This document shows positions 34,605-44,444 of a stretch of 64,000 nt of DNA, piece after piece; the first letter of the stretch is position 1, and each line of letters starts with the position of its first letter. The notes under the pieces were generated by a model, which saw nothing but the letters and a program-made list of their open reading frames with translations, was not told the DNA's origin and searched no databases. The stretch covers positions 124,001-188,000 of the forward strand of contig JACGCN010000020.1 in assembly GCA_014905825.1 (NCBI GenBank), written 5' to 3'. A program made the position numbers and the translations under genes. This stretch comes from Lyophyllum atratum. Its lineage: Eukaryota > Basidiomycota > Agaricomycetes > Agaricales > Lyophyllaceae.

Positions 34605-34920
34605 TTGGTACCTATTGCTACAATTCTATATATATACACGGTCTAATTCATACACGGTCTAATTCTGGATATTTTGAGCGCGAGGCACAGTAAGCAATAA
34701 CGGGCCAAGGGCGGCAAGGGGCGCAATGCAGTGATGGGATCATCGGGAATCGTCGGGCGGGAAATCGCTTAGAAGTAGCCAAAAGAAGAAATGAGGTGCG
34801 GGGTGCTGCTCGATGCATTGAATGATGAGCTTGAGCATTGAACGATGAGCTCGACAGCTCATCCATATTTGGTAATGGTGTCGGGTTTGAATGTAGAATT
34901 GAAACGGTAATGACAGGAAA
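34605..34920. other. Subterminal non-coding region of copy 2
   Basis: Counterpart of 7598-7913. No gene seen. Confidence 0.5.
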
Positions 34921-35033
34921 TGTTTGCAAACATGGCCCTATAACGAGAGGAAATGTTTGCAAACATACCCCTCTAGTTGACAGTCATGTTTGCAAACATT
35001 TCTTTTCTGTAGTACAGTGTTTGTTTGCAAACA
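34921..35033. promoter_or_regulatory. Four subterminal palindromes (copy 2 outer end)
   Basis: TGTTTGCAAACA at 34921-34932, 34954-34965, 34987-34998 and 35022-35033, mirroring copy 1. Confidence 0.8.
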
Positions 35034-35050
35034 CATTACAGTATCAGGTG
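35019..35050 (-). repeat. Terminal inverted repeat, copy 2 outer end
   Basis: Ends CAGTATCAGGTG, directly followed by the duplicated target CTCCCTC at 35051-35057. Confidence 0.85.
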
Positions 35051-35057
35051 CTCCCTC
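35051..35057. repeat. Target-site duplication of copy 2, right (CTCCCTC)
   Basis: Identical to 21594-21600; it reads GAGGGAG on the RT coding strand. Confidence 0.85.
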
Positions 35058-36985
35058 TGGCTAGTGACCGTATCCAGTACTACCTCACATCCCGCAGTCA
35101 GGTAGGGGTCAACTCGAGCCATGTACAGTGTCCGCGACTCCCATACAGGCATGTCACCTACAATGCGCTGTACGCCTAAACACATGTTTGCGACCCGCAT
35201 CGCCTTTGAGGCATTCAGTCTGTACTGTTCCACAAATGTGGAGTTGCCCGACCCGCCCCGAAAGTGGATACCGACGTATTGGAAGTCATTCACCTCTTCC
35301 AGCTTGTGTGTTCCCAGGTAGAAGTCATGCTTCCGCTTGGGCTTCGCACCCTTCATGCAGAAGACGCACTTCTCGAATTGGACCTCACACCCATTGTCAG
35401 CTGCCCATCCCACAAGGTCACTGAGCTTGCCCTGAAATGCGACAGGGCAAAGTGTTACTAGTGCTATGTCATCCGCCTGTTCCAGCTGTGATGTGGGTAT
35501 GCCATCGAGAGTGATGTCCCCTGGGTACTCACTCACCACAAAATCTGCAAGATGCACATTCCATATACCCGGCGAGCCAGGATCACCCGTTAGTAGCCCG
35601 AGCGTGCACAAAAATCTATGGGACATCTGACCGTCCATCCGCACCAGGTACGACATGCTGCGGTAGAGTTTCTGCAGCCAGCTTATGAGTGCACCTGATA
35701 TCCCCCAGGCATACAGCTTGACCCACAATGTCTCCCTGTCGGTCCACGGAAACGCGTTCTTTAGGTCAATATATGCAATGTACAGAGTCTGGTTCATTGC
35801 GCTCGCTTTGTCTGCCATGGTCCGCAAGATGAATGGGTTGTTATTCGTGCGGAACCCTGTCCGGAACCCATTCTGTGAGTCCGGGAGAATGTCATGCCTG
35901 TCCACATACTCTCGCACGCGTCTGTCAATTAGCAGAGTAAAGAACTTCAGGAGACAGCTTTCAAGCACAATTAGCCTGTAGTTCTTGGGCAGTGACGCGT
36001 CCTTCTTGGGCTTTGGGATGCCTATGACCAAGGACGCTAGCCAGCGTGACGGAATCTCCATTTTTGCAAGACATTCTGCAAACAGGGCGGCGATCTTCCC
36101 ATTGGGAATGGCCATGATGTCTTTGTAGGAATACCCATCGGCCCCCACTGCACTGTCCATAGTGTGTGATTTCACATGGCGCTTTCCCCATGCAATCTCG
36201 TCCTCAGTGAATGGGCGGGAGAATAGACCATCTGGGGTAGTGTCCACACTGCGTTCAGGCAGGGCAGCCGCCAGCAGCTTGTTAAGTTGTAGCTGTTCGG
36301 CATTGAAGGAGTCCGGGAGTTGGGCTGGTGCATTCATCCTTGCACAAAGCTCCTCCGTGAGGTCTTCCAGTGACACCTCAGGTGCCACACGGCGAGAGTC
36401 TGTCCAGCTCCGAATCAGCTTCCAGAACTCCCCTGGGGTATCACAGGCGAGCAGGTCATGGCGCCTGGACTGTTGGAGTCTGCGCGTCTTTTCCCGGCCC
36501 CGATGTGGAGGCCAGCATTGTGGAACATCGTCATCCGTCTGAGGCTCTATGATGTGGTCCTTCGGTTTCGCAACAGGAATCTCCGCTAGCGATGTAAAGA
36601 CTTTAATAGTGTCAGGAAATAGGTTGTTGCAAGGTACATCTACATCCCACGGTACATCAGGCAGGGGGACATAGTCAGCGACCCATGGCTGCAGGGCCCC
36701 AGCCTTTGCAAGACTATCTGCCGCATCCCCCCATTCATTTCCTGAGTGGCCTTTGACCCATACAAACCGCGTAGGAGCCATACGCGCCGCCAATAATCGG
36801 ACCATGTCCTTGAGGAGATCACCATTTGGACAGTCCCACCCGAGCTGAGCATGTTGTGGTGCCCAGTAGCATGCCTCTCTGATGACGAGCTCAGAGTCGG
36901 TTACAATTTGGAGGTTCCGTCGTGGGTCCGCATCTAGTAGAGATTGGAGTGCCAGCGATCGTAAAACTTGGGGGGCCGATTGTGG
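35051..36985 (-). pseudogene. RNase H-reverse transcriptase, N-terminal piece (1 of 3)
   Basis: An open minus-strand frame of about 645 codons beginning after an in-frame TAG at 36986-36988. First comes a 5'-truncated RNase H domain (IVTDSELVIREACYW, then WVKGHSGNEWGDAADSLA); the first acidic residue of that active site lies beyond the truncation. A complete RT domain follows: KNYRLIVLES, SQNGFRTGFRTNNNPF, motif A YIDLKNAFP, LTGDPGSPGIWN, and motif C LEQADDIAL, where Gln replaces the usual Tyr/Phe of YADD. RNase H upstream of RT is usual for this agaricomycete family. It breaks at SQRE, where copy 2 inserted, and continues in frame in the piece at 20915-21600. Whether the TAG marks an old 5' truncation or an unrecognised upstream intron is open. 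Confidence 0.88.
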
Positions 36986-37120
36986 CTATGCTGCTGTGAT
37001 CCAGCGTACCTGACGGTACCTCCGGACCGGTACCTTCTTGAGTCTTTCACCGCCCAACCACTTCGAAAATAATATTACAACAATGCCTCTGTCTCCACCA
37101 AGAACCCCACTACATGATCG

Positions 37121-38945
37121 TCACACACATTCTTTTCCGTCTTTCTTGTATATCACTCCTCCCTTCATCACAAATCTGACACCCTGCCTAATCGCTTGTT
37201 CGAATTCGGCAGCCTCTCCATCCAAACGTCCTTCCACGCCCACCAGATCTCCCGCCCAACCTTTCCGCACCGCACCAAACGGCACATCCCTCTCAAGGTT
37301 TGATTTCTCTGCTAACCTTTCGCTGTCCAGACCTGTCTCCGCAACTCTGACGCTTTCCGATCCACGGTCGCCCTCCCATTCCATACCACGAACACATTCC
37401 CATCCCCCTAAAGTGCCCCAGCTCAGCGCCGTCTCCCAATCTGCGCCTAACTTCCGCATCAACACCATTTCTAGTCCATTTTCGCCATGCGTAAATGCCC
37501 CGGTGTCACCCCCACATGCAATTCTTATGCCCTTCACGCTCGAACCCGTCGTTCCGGCCTGTCCTGCGGCAAGCACCTTCTGGAATGACCTTTTAGCACC
37601 TTCCCAGGCCTCTGGCTTCTGCAATCCCTGCTGCGCAAGACTATAGAAGACGGATAGTGTCGGCACCCAGATGGTGTTACCACCCACTTCAGACCATTTC
37701 TGCATGAGCGCTGTGCCTTTGCTGCCGGCGAACACGTCTCCGCCATGCTCAATGCTATTGACTCCTAGTTCGAGGAGTTGTTCGATAACCTCTGGAATAT
37801 TTGCATGCGCAGCGACCTTAACGCCCATAGCATGCGCCGTGTCAATCATGGCTTGCAACTCGGCCTTGTTGAATAGTGCAATAGGGGTCCCAGCGATATC
37901 TGAGGAGACGTACGACATACGGGAACGCACGCGATAATCTAGACTGCATGATAAGCTTGGAATTTGGGTCTAAGTAGCGGATGGAATGTACCAGCGTAGA
38001 TCTATGTGAATTTCATGGTGCCGATTCAGGTTTGTGGCGAGGAATGTCCAAATAGCCGAATGAACCTACCTTAATCCAATCAGCTCCAGCTCCGATTTGC
38101 TTTCGAACTGCTCTGATGCACCCTTCAAGCCCATCTGCGGACTCCGCACCGATGACACCCTCGATGCCGTTTTGTGATGGGAAGAGACAACTCTTCGGAC
38201 CTGCGGGAGGAGTTGAGCTGATGCAAGTTGATGTTAGAGCAAGAAGACCATCAGATACGCGCCATAACTTCCTGTGGACACGATGGCGCGATTCGCGCAG
38301 TAGTATCTGGGTCCAGGGATGATGGGTTCAGCTGCTCCGGGAAGGACAGCCAAACACTTGCGAAGCGCGATGTCAGCGTCTTCGGCGCCCTCTGTCCCAA
38401 GGTCTCTGTTGATGAAAACCGCAAATAAGGATTTATTCGAAGTTTCGAAGGCGGAAAATCATCACCTGACGGTCGTGAATCCCGCCATCAAGGTTTTCCG
38501 CGCATGTACACCCGCTCTCAGCGAACGCTCAGTAAGGCTTTCTTTAGTCAACTGGTCATTCCAAGAGGTCTCTGCGTACGAATGTAAGAATACTGTCAAA
38601 ACCGGGGTGGATCAATAGGATGATATGACAGAATTATGAGAAAAAGCACTTACAATGGACATGGGTATCCACAAACCCAGGTAGAATTGTCAAGTGTAGT
38701 AGATCAACGGTTCCTTCCACTGTTCCATCTCTCCCCCATGTGAGAAGCTCAGAGTCTGACCAGAAGTCCGTTATGTCTTGGACTTTTAGAATGATACCAG
38801 AGTCCTTGTTGATAGTGATAGCTTGGTTGACAATGAGCTTTTGCGAATGGGAGTCGAAGAGCTTTCCGGCAAAGATGTGGTAAACGTTCCTCTGCATTGC
38901 CCGACAATTGAGGCCTGTAGATGCCACAGGGGAAGTGGCTACCAT
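37121..38945 (-). CDS. Metal-dependent amidohydrolase (imidazolonepropionase-like)
   Basis: Spliced minus-strand gene of the amidohydrolase superfamily, which hydrolyses C-N bonds with one or two bound metals in a TIM barrel. It begins MVATSPVASTGLNC and has the metal-binding HxH in ILPGFVDTHVH, TTVRDLG, the metal-bridging Lys in GADWIK, His in VAAHAN and SIEHGG, and the catalytic Asp in CGGDTGAFTH. The C-terminus has the usual strand (VRFVMKGGVIYK). Two models need unusual splicing: a GC-AG intron after STGSY at about 38215-38277, and a 10-nt micro-exon at 37992-38001 that restores KIYADYRVRSRM. All active-site residues are present. Substrate unknown; dipeptidase or organic-acid amide roles are possible. 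Confidence 0.85.
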
Positions 38946-39388
38946 AGCACCAAGAAGTCTCCAAGCTGATCAGGGTCCAGGATGCGAAGGTGGATTGTCG
39001 ATTGGAACCGGCAATCGATAGCCGGATCTCGCGTGTTGCTCGCGTGTGACCAAGTGCGATTCTGAATCAATGTGTACGTCGTCCAAGACAAACGGAAATC
39101 CCGAGCGCCAGAAACCCATACTGTCCATAAGTATTGCGAAATTTCATTACCAGCCCCACCAGCCCACCCCGCACGGTGTTAGGTGATATGAAGTTTCGAA
39201 TTCGAAGGGTCCATGATATTATTTTATTTCTCGAGTATCGATAAGATATCCCCTACTGACCAAAAGCACCGCACCACCACCCTATCACCTATATACCCAC
39301 ACCACACACTCATCACCCACACCCTCCAAGTCCAAAACCAAAGTCCACCAAAGTCCTACCCGCTCTCTCTCCCATCACCTCCCTCCCA
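38946..39388. other. Intergenic region upstream of the amidohydrolase
   Basis: Contains the amidohydrolase promoter side and the 3' flank of the Gfd2-like gene. CT-rich low-complexity sequence starts near 39270. No supported gene. Confidence 0.4.
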
Positions 39389-41470
39389 TCACCTCCGCCC
39401 CCCAACACTCACATACCCTCCACCTCCACCCCCTCTCCCCCCTACCCTCCTCCCCCTCCCGCCCCCACTCCCCGGCGACCCCTCCCCCTTCTTCAAGTTG
39501 GAGTTCACGTTCATCTGCCCAAACTCCTTCGCCAAATCATATGCCCCCACCCCCACCCCCACTCCCACGGGGAGGGACGGCGACGGCACGATCGTCATCC
39601 CCATCATCTCCACCACCGGCTGCGCCCCCATCCCTAGCACCATCGACCTCGGGCGCACACCCACACCGAAATTGGCGGGACTTGCATGCGGAGGCGCAGG
39701 TGAGGAGGCCCCCGCGGTACCTTGAACACCCGGGCGGCCGACGAAGCTCTTCTTGGGGGAGGGGGGTTTTGTGTTAGAGGGGTCGAGGAGCATCTGTAGA
39801 GCGAAGAGACACATGTATGCGTCGTTGCCTGCGTTGTGCATCTTGATCTTTGGGAGCACTACCGGTACCGGGATCGCCGGTGTCGAACTTGGGGATGCGG
39901 GGGAGTTGGGAAACGAGGTGGAAGGCGAAGAGGAGGAAGGCGAAGGCGAGAGGGGGTGTGTAGCGAAAGAGCTAAGCAGGTTCTCTAGAGAGAGCGTGGA
40001 GCCGGGAGTACGCGGGGTGTTGGTGCGCGGGTCCATCATGATGCCCCGCAGCCCGGAGGAGTGGAGCACCCGCTCGTAGGTCGCCGTATCCACCACCAGC
40101 ATGTTATGTGGGAGTTCTAAACAGATTGATCTCTCATCGGTGGGAGGGACGGGAAGGGGAGGGGAGGGGAGGGAGGGGAGAGTGCTCACTGATTTTCATC
40201 TCCTCGAGACGAGCGAGGTCCCCGCTGATACCGTGCGCGACGAGGACGAGGGTGTTGGGCGTCATCTCGGAGTCGGGGCTCGCGAAGCTACTGTGGACGG
40301 ACGTTGGTCAGAGATGAGGGAGGTGGGGCTCCTATTGGGACGAAGTGGGCACTGACCTGATGACGGCCTGGATGATCTCGGGGAGCTTCGCTTTAGGCGC
40401 GATTTGGCTGTCTCCGAACTGCCTATATGTCAGCATCCCCGGCGGAGCGGAAGAAGGGGAGGGGATCGTACTGCATACTGTGAAGGATAAGTCAGAGATG
40501 ATGGGGAGGGAGGGGGGATGGGGGTGACGTACGTGCCAGGGATGGGTGGGACAGTGCTTGTTGAACACCTTGTCGACGTATTCTCCGATGATATAGTGCC
40601 CTTTCCTGTGTAAAGGATGTGTGTAAGGATCCCGGAACCTTGCCCTGGGGAATGATGAAGACGGACCGGTAGTTCGAGTCGGGGTCAGGAGGCCAATGAC
40701 CGAGGCTACGAAAGCAAAATCGTGGGTGGGAAGAGATGCACAATCGTAATGCAACTCACGCATCAAGATGCCCACACCTCACAGCCGCATACCCCCACTC
40801 TAAACAGCTCTTCTCGTTCCTCTCGCTCCACTCAAAGTCAATCGCCAAGAACGTCTTGTCCCTCCTCTCCCACAGCTCCCTCAGCGCCTTCGGCTCGCCG
40901 GCCTTCACACGGGTCTTCAGCGCAGACAGCACGACGGCTGGGAGGGTGGAGTAGAGTTTGCGGTAGGAGGCGTAGTCGGATATGTGCCGGAGGTGCCGGG
41001 TGTTGCTCTCGAATGAGGTGACTTGGAGGATGTTGGGGGCTTGTTGCAGGGTTTCTCCGAATCTGTTGAAGAGTTAGCCTAAGAAGCAGTCGTGGTGGAA
41101 GGGAAAGGTACCTCGTCTTGATCATCTTGAGAAAGGCGCCGATGGACGTCAGTCGAGTGACGATGTGTGGTTTTCCGGTCCAGACGTCGGTTACTGTGAT
41201 GACTGGCCACGAAAAGGCGAGAAACTCTTCGAAGGAAGAGAACAGGTGTCCCCAGGAGCGATCGTACCTATAAACACGTTAATATCTGTGCATTCTTTGA
41301 AAGAATTGGATTTACCAGGGTATACTGTGGAACTGGAAGTATCCGATGTACGCCGAGTACACCTGTGCGGAAAATATCAGCACTGGGGTCGGGACCCGAA
41401 ATGACTGGGACAAACGGAATGAAGATCGTATTCCCAGCCTTTGGGATCTACAAGAGTAAAATCCGACATG
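39389..41470 (-). CDS. Gfd2/YDR514C-like DEDDh exonuclease-fold protein with RGG-like tail
   Basis: Minus-strand gene starting MSDFTLVDPKGWEYDLHS at 41470. The exonuclease-fold part begins KTFLAIDFEWSERNEKSCLEWGYAAVR, where D and E of IDFEW are the first DEDD residues. It continues with HYIIGEYVDKVFNKHCPTHPWH and ends with HNAGNDAYMCLFALQMLLD, whose H-x4-D is the DEDDh signature. Between them the usual 'LPHNMLVVDTATYERVL' block is present, followed by a Ser/Pro-rich insert. The C-terminus is Gly/Arg-rich (SGGGRGRRVGGRGGGGGG), an RGG-type RNA-binding stretch. Yeast Gfd2 is linked to mRNA export. Several short introns; edges near 40400-40540 and 41065-41110 are approximate. A 3'-5' exonuclease on RNA or DNA is likely but inferred. 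Confidence 0.8.
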
Positions 41471-42586
41471 ATATCTCCCTAATTGTGGGTGGGGCGTGAG
41501 TAGGGAGTGACGAAAAAGAGGTGGACCCTCTGGTCCGCTTAAAGTACCTTAAGCAACCGAAAGACAGCCGATTAGCTCCAGAACAGCGTTAATAGGGTGT
41601 GATATGGAGCGAAAAGGAGGCCAGAAGGTATCGTGTTATTAGGAGGCTCGTCGAGAACAGGAGGGTGCTGCCAACTGGACTGCCCCAAGTGAGTGCTTCT
41701 GGAAGAATGCCGGACAAACAAAGGCCGTTCAGTCCGCCACGTTTCTCGCCGTCTTCTTCGATCGCGGCCATCAGTTCTGATCACACTAACCTCTGAGTTA
41801 TCCAGGCTGCTGCTCTCCATGCTTTGAGGAATATCCCGCTTCATTGGAATCTGGAGAAATGGGAACGGAGGCAGACGCACGGAATCTGATCAATTCACCA
41901 CGTGGCGATTGTCTGGCTAATAACATTCGCCCACAAAGATCGTCATCACAACTATAGCCTGCGCATCATGGTGACATCCATACCTTCCAAGTATGCCATT
42001 ACCGTGAGGCCGTCTCGAGCGGCTGTTGGATGAGGAACATCGGTATGTTCGGTTTGCTTATAGGAGGTGAATTACTAGCGTCGGGAGCTCACGGAATCAG
42101 CTTTACGAGTTCAATTCAGTTTTTTTTTTCGCCGAGGATCAAGAATATGCCCCATCCATGAGAACTTCCAGCGGTGTCCAGGCTGGACTCGTTCCCGCAC
42201 CAAAAACCGACGACGCTCAAGGAAATCACTTGGTCTATGAAATGTGCCCTTTGCACTTGCCCATCCAACACCCTTCATTCTTGGCCCCAAGCTGGTCTCA
42301 ACACACCTGGGTACATACATCTAGAGATAGTTCTATGAGTCGTCCCTTGCTCGCAAATCTTCTGTCAGATCGGAATGAACCGCCGGTACATCTGTTTCTT
42401 GGCGCGACCATGCCTGGGCCAAGCCTAGCCACCTCCATGACAGCTCTCCATCCAACGCAACTGGACTCCCACCCGGGTTCTAACGGGTGTCAATGACAAC
42501 ATATTCAGACATTCAGGATAAAAAGGCGAGACGACCCATCCCCTGCCCAAACCCCAAAAAAACGCCACCGCCCCTCAACTCCAACA
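41471..42586. other. Intergenic region, 1.1 kb
   Basis: Short open frames on both strands (for example 41572-41880 minus, 42158-42496 plus) show no recognisable domain. It presumably holds the divergent promoters of the Gfd2-like and protoglobin-domain genes. The T-run at 42119-42128 is low complexity. Confidence 0.4.
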
Positions 42587-43440
42587 ATGCAACACATCGA
42601 CCCCGCCTCCCTCTCCCACCTCCCAACGCGCATCCAATACCTCCGAGCCTTCATCAACTTCACCCCCTCAGACGCTCGCACCCTCCACTCCTCCAAACCC
42701 CTCATCGCACCCCTCGTCCCCCTCGTAGTCGACACAGTCTACACCAAGCTCCTCTCCTTCTCCATCACCTCCCAAGCCTTCCTCCCGCGCCAAACAGGCT
42801 ACACGGGCACCGCTCCGGCGCGGCTCGAGGATCTGGGGCAGGAGCACCCGCAGATCAGGTTTAGGAAGGACTTTTTGAAGGGGTACCTTGTGAAGCTTGT
42901 TACGATGGATTATGAGGAGGAGGGCAGCTGGGAGTATCTTGATAGGGTTGGGTTGATGCATACTGGTGTGGACGGGTTTGCGCATAGGTGAGTTCTTTCG
43001 TGTTGTTGGACGGGTTGGGAGGCGTGATACTGAATTGAATTTGAACTTGGGGTGTTTGCGCTTTGAAGGGCGAAGAAGCCGGGGTTGAGGGTTGAGTTCA
43101 TACATGCTGCGATCCTACTTGGATACGTTGAGGACATCCTCATTGAGGCTGTTATGGGACATCCTGACCTCGATCTTGAGACTAAGCAGGCTGTGCTGAA
43201 GGCTTTCAATAAGGTGAGCTACGCGACCAGCGGTATGGTACCACTTTGGGAGTGACACTGACATGGGCACCGCAGCTCCTGTGGATACAGAACGATCTCT
43301 TCGCGCGCCATTACATCACGGACGTGAATGTCCAAGCTGGCAAGATCACCCTCGAGAAGGGTACGGCGTTGATGGCAGCCAGCGGGCTCGTGGCACTAGG
43401 CGCGGTTCTCACAAGGTACTTGGCGCCGCACCTACTGTGA
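42587..43440 (+). CDS. Protoglobin-domain protein with C-terminal membrane segment
   Basis: Exons 42587-42987, 43069-43213 and 43276-43440 encode 236 residues. The body matches fungal protoglobin-domain proteins: HIDPASLSHLPTRIQYLRAF, FTPSDARTLHSSKPLIAPLV, FRKDFLKGYLVKLVTMDYE, LDRVGLMHTG and VEFIHAAILLGYVEDIL. Protoglobins and globin-coupled sensors bind heme and diatomic gases. The His in VEFIH is the best candidate for the proximal heme ligand (inference). The last exon (WIQNDLFARHYITD) is followed by a hydrophobic C-terminal helix (ALMAASGLVALGAVLTRYLA), suggesting tail anchoring in a membrane. Complete start, stop and consensus introns. Confidence 0.85.
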
Positions 43441-44444
43441 TCGTGCGTCTAGGGTGCTTTTTTCTTGTGATTTACGGTTCCTCAAGGGTTCCTTGTCGGT
43501 TGATTTCTTTCTGTAACTTATGATATCTAACATGATACATCCCCTCTCCCCTGTATTTTCTAGCAATACAATACTGTGTAATCGTCAGCCGCAGGATTAG
43601 TCGTAGTCGTGGGACAGAACACCGAAAGAGTCGTGGGCAAAGTGGACGCGATTCTGCAGCTGCGCGCCACTGAGACGAAAACGGGGCAAGTGAAAGAACA
43701 TCGCGCTTTCACCGCATGATCATGAATGACACATGAGATCGAGGCCTCGAAGAATGTCTCCACGTCCTTCCTGCGGTTTATTGAGCCAGAGCTTTACCAA
43801 GACGAGCGGATCAACCAAGGACCAATGAGTACTGTACATGGTGGACTCGTATTTGTACTTGTGTACGCGCGGCATCAGAAGCACGCGCTCCCATTTCGGC
43901 TACACGTGACCTTCCCTTTCCTGAACTCACTCGGTCACTCTGAGTCTGAGTCTCTTAAGTCTCTAAGTTAGCAAGATGGCCTCGGACGTGCTGCAAAGGG
44001 GAGATTTTCCGTGGAGAATATCGTAAGTCTAATCTACTATCTGCACAGCAAGAATAATTTAGAGCACAAGCAGGATCCATCGTCATTGACACGTTGTCAC
44101 AGAACACGATGCAGACACGCGCACAAGCTCTGATATCAGCACCTGAGTATACAGCAGCCCTGCCACGTTATTTTCCACTTCCACGATGTCGAGAGCAAAT
44201 TCACGATGGACGATGGCGGGAATGTTCATGGGGCCTCACAGACGACGGTCGACGGCGCGAAAGCGAAAGGACCAATCCGCAGCGGATGTGACAGACCAAA
44301 ATCGAACGCCACGCGGACAGAATGAAATGGCGGAGGGTAGTCAAACGGAAGGGTCATTAGCCGAAATCTTCGAAGTGCCGCAGGTAGTACCTGACACCGT
44401 GCCTGGGTATGAGCCCACCTGTAACGCAGAGGACTCGTTAACTT
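43441..44444. other. Intergenic region, 1.0 kb
   Basis: No recognisable gene. A 90-residue plus-strand frame at 44186-44458 lies just before the coiled-coil gene and could hold 5' exon sequence for it, but no clean splice joins them. Confidence 0.4.

Larger units (their letters stand above)
21601..35050 (+). mobile_element. KDZ-TET DNA transposon, copy 2 (13,450 bp), inverted relative to copy 1
   Basis: Mirror image of copy 1: position x in copy 1 corresponds to 42515-x on the inner side and 42518-x on the outer side of one 3-bp indel (near 28277 here). It is bounded by 32-bp terminal inverted repeats (21601-21632 and 35019-35050) and CTCCCTC duplications. Transposase and TET lie on the plus strand. 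All five genes are open. Near identity, intact ends and intact genes point to recent transposition or very recent sequence exchange between the copies. Confidence 0.93.

Noticed and set aside
7468..35050. The inverted repeat could be an assembly artefact (one element placed twice).
   Set aside because: The two copies have different target duplications, unique flanks that join an RT frame exactly, and scattered single-base differences. An artefact would not produce these.
37038..37646. A 202-codon Ser/Pro-rich plus-strand frame.
   Set aside because: It lies antisense to the conserved C-terminal part of the amidohydrolase and is a shadow.
39213..39725. A 170-codon Pro-rich plus-strand frame (PPPPPLPPTLLPLPPP).
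   Set aside because: It is the antisense of the Gly-rich tail and Ser/Pro insert of the Gfd2-like gene; low complexity.
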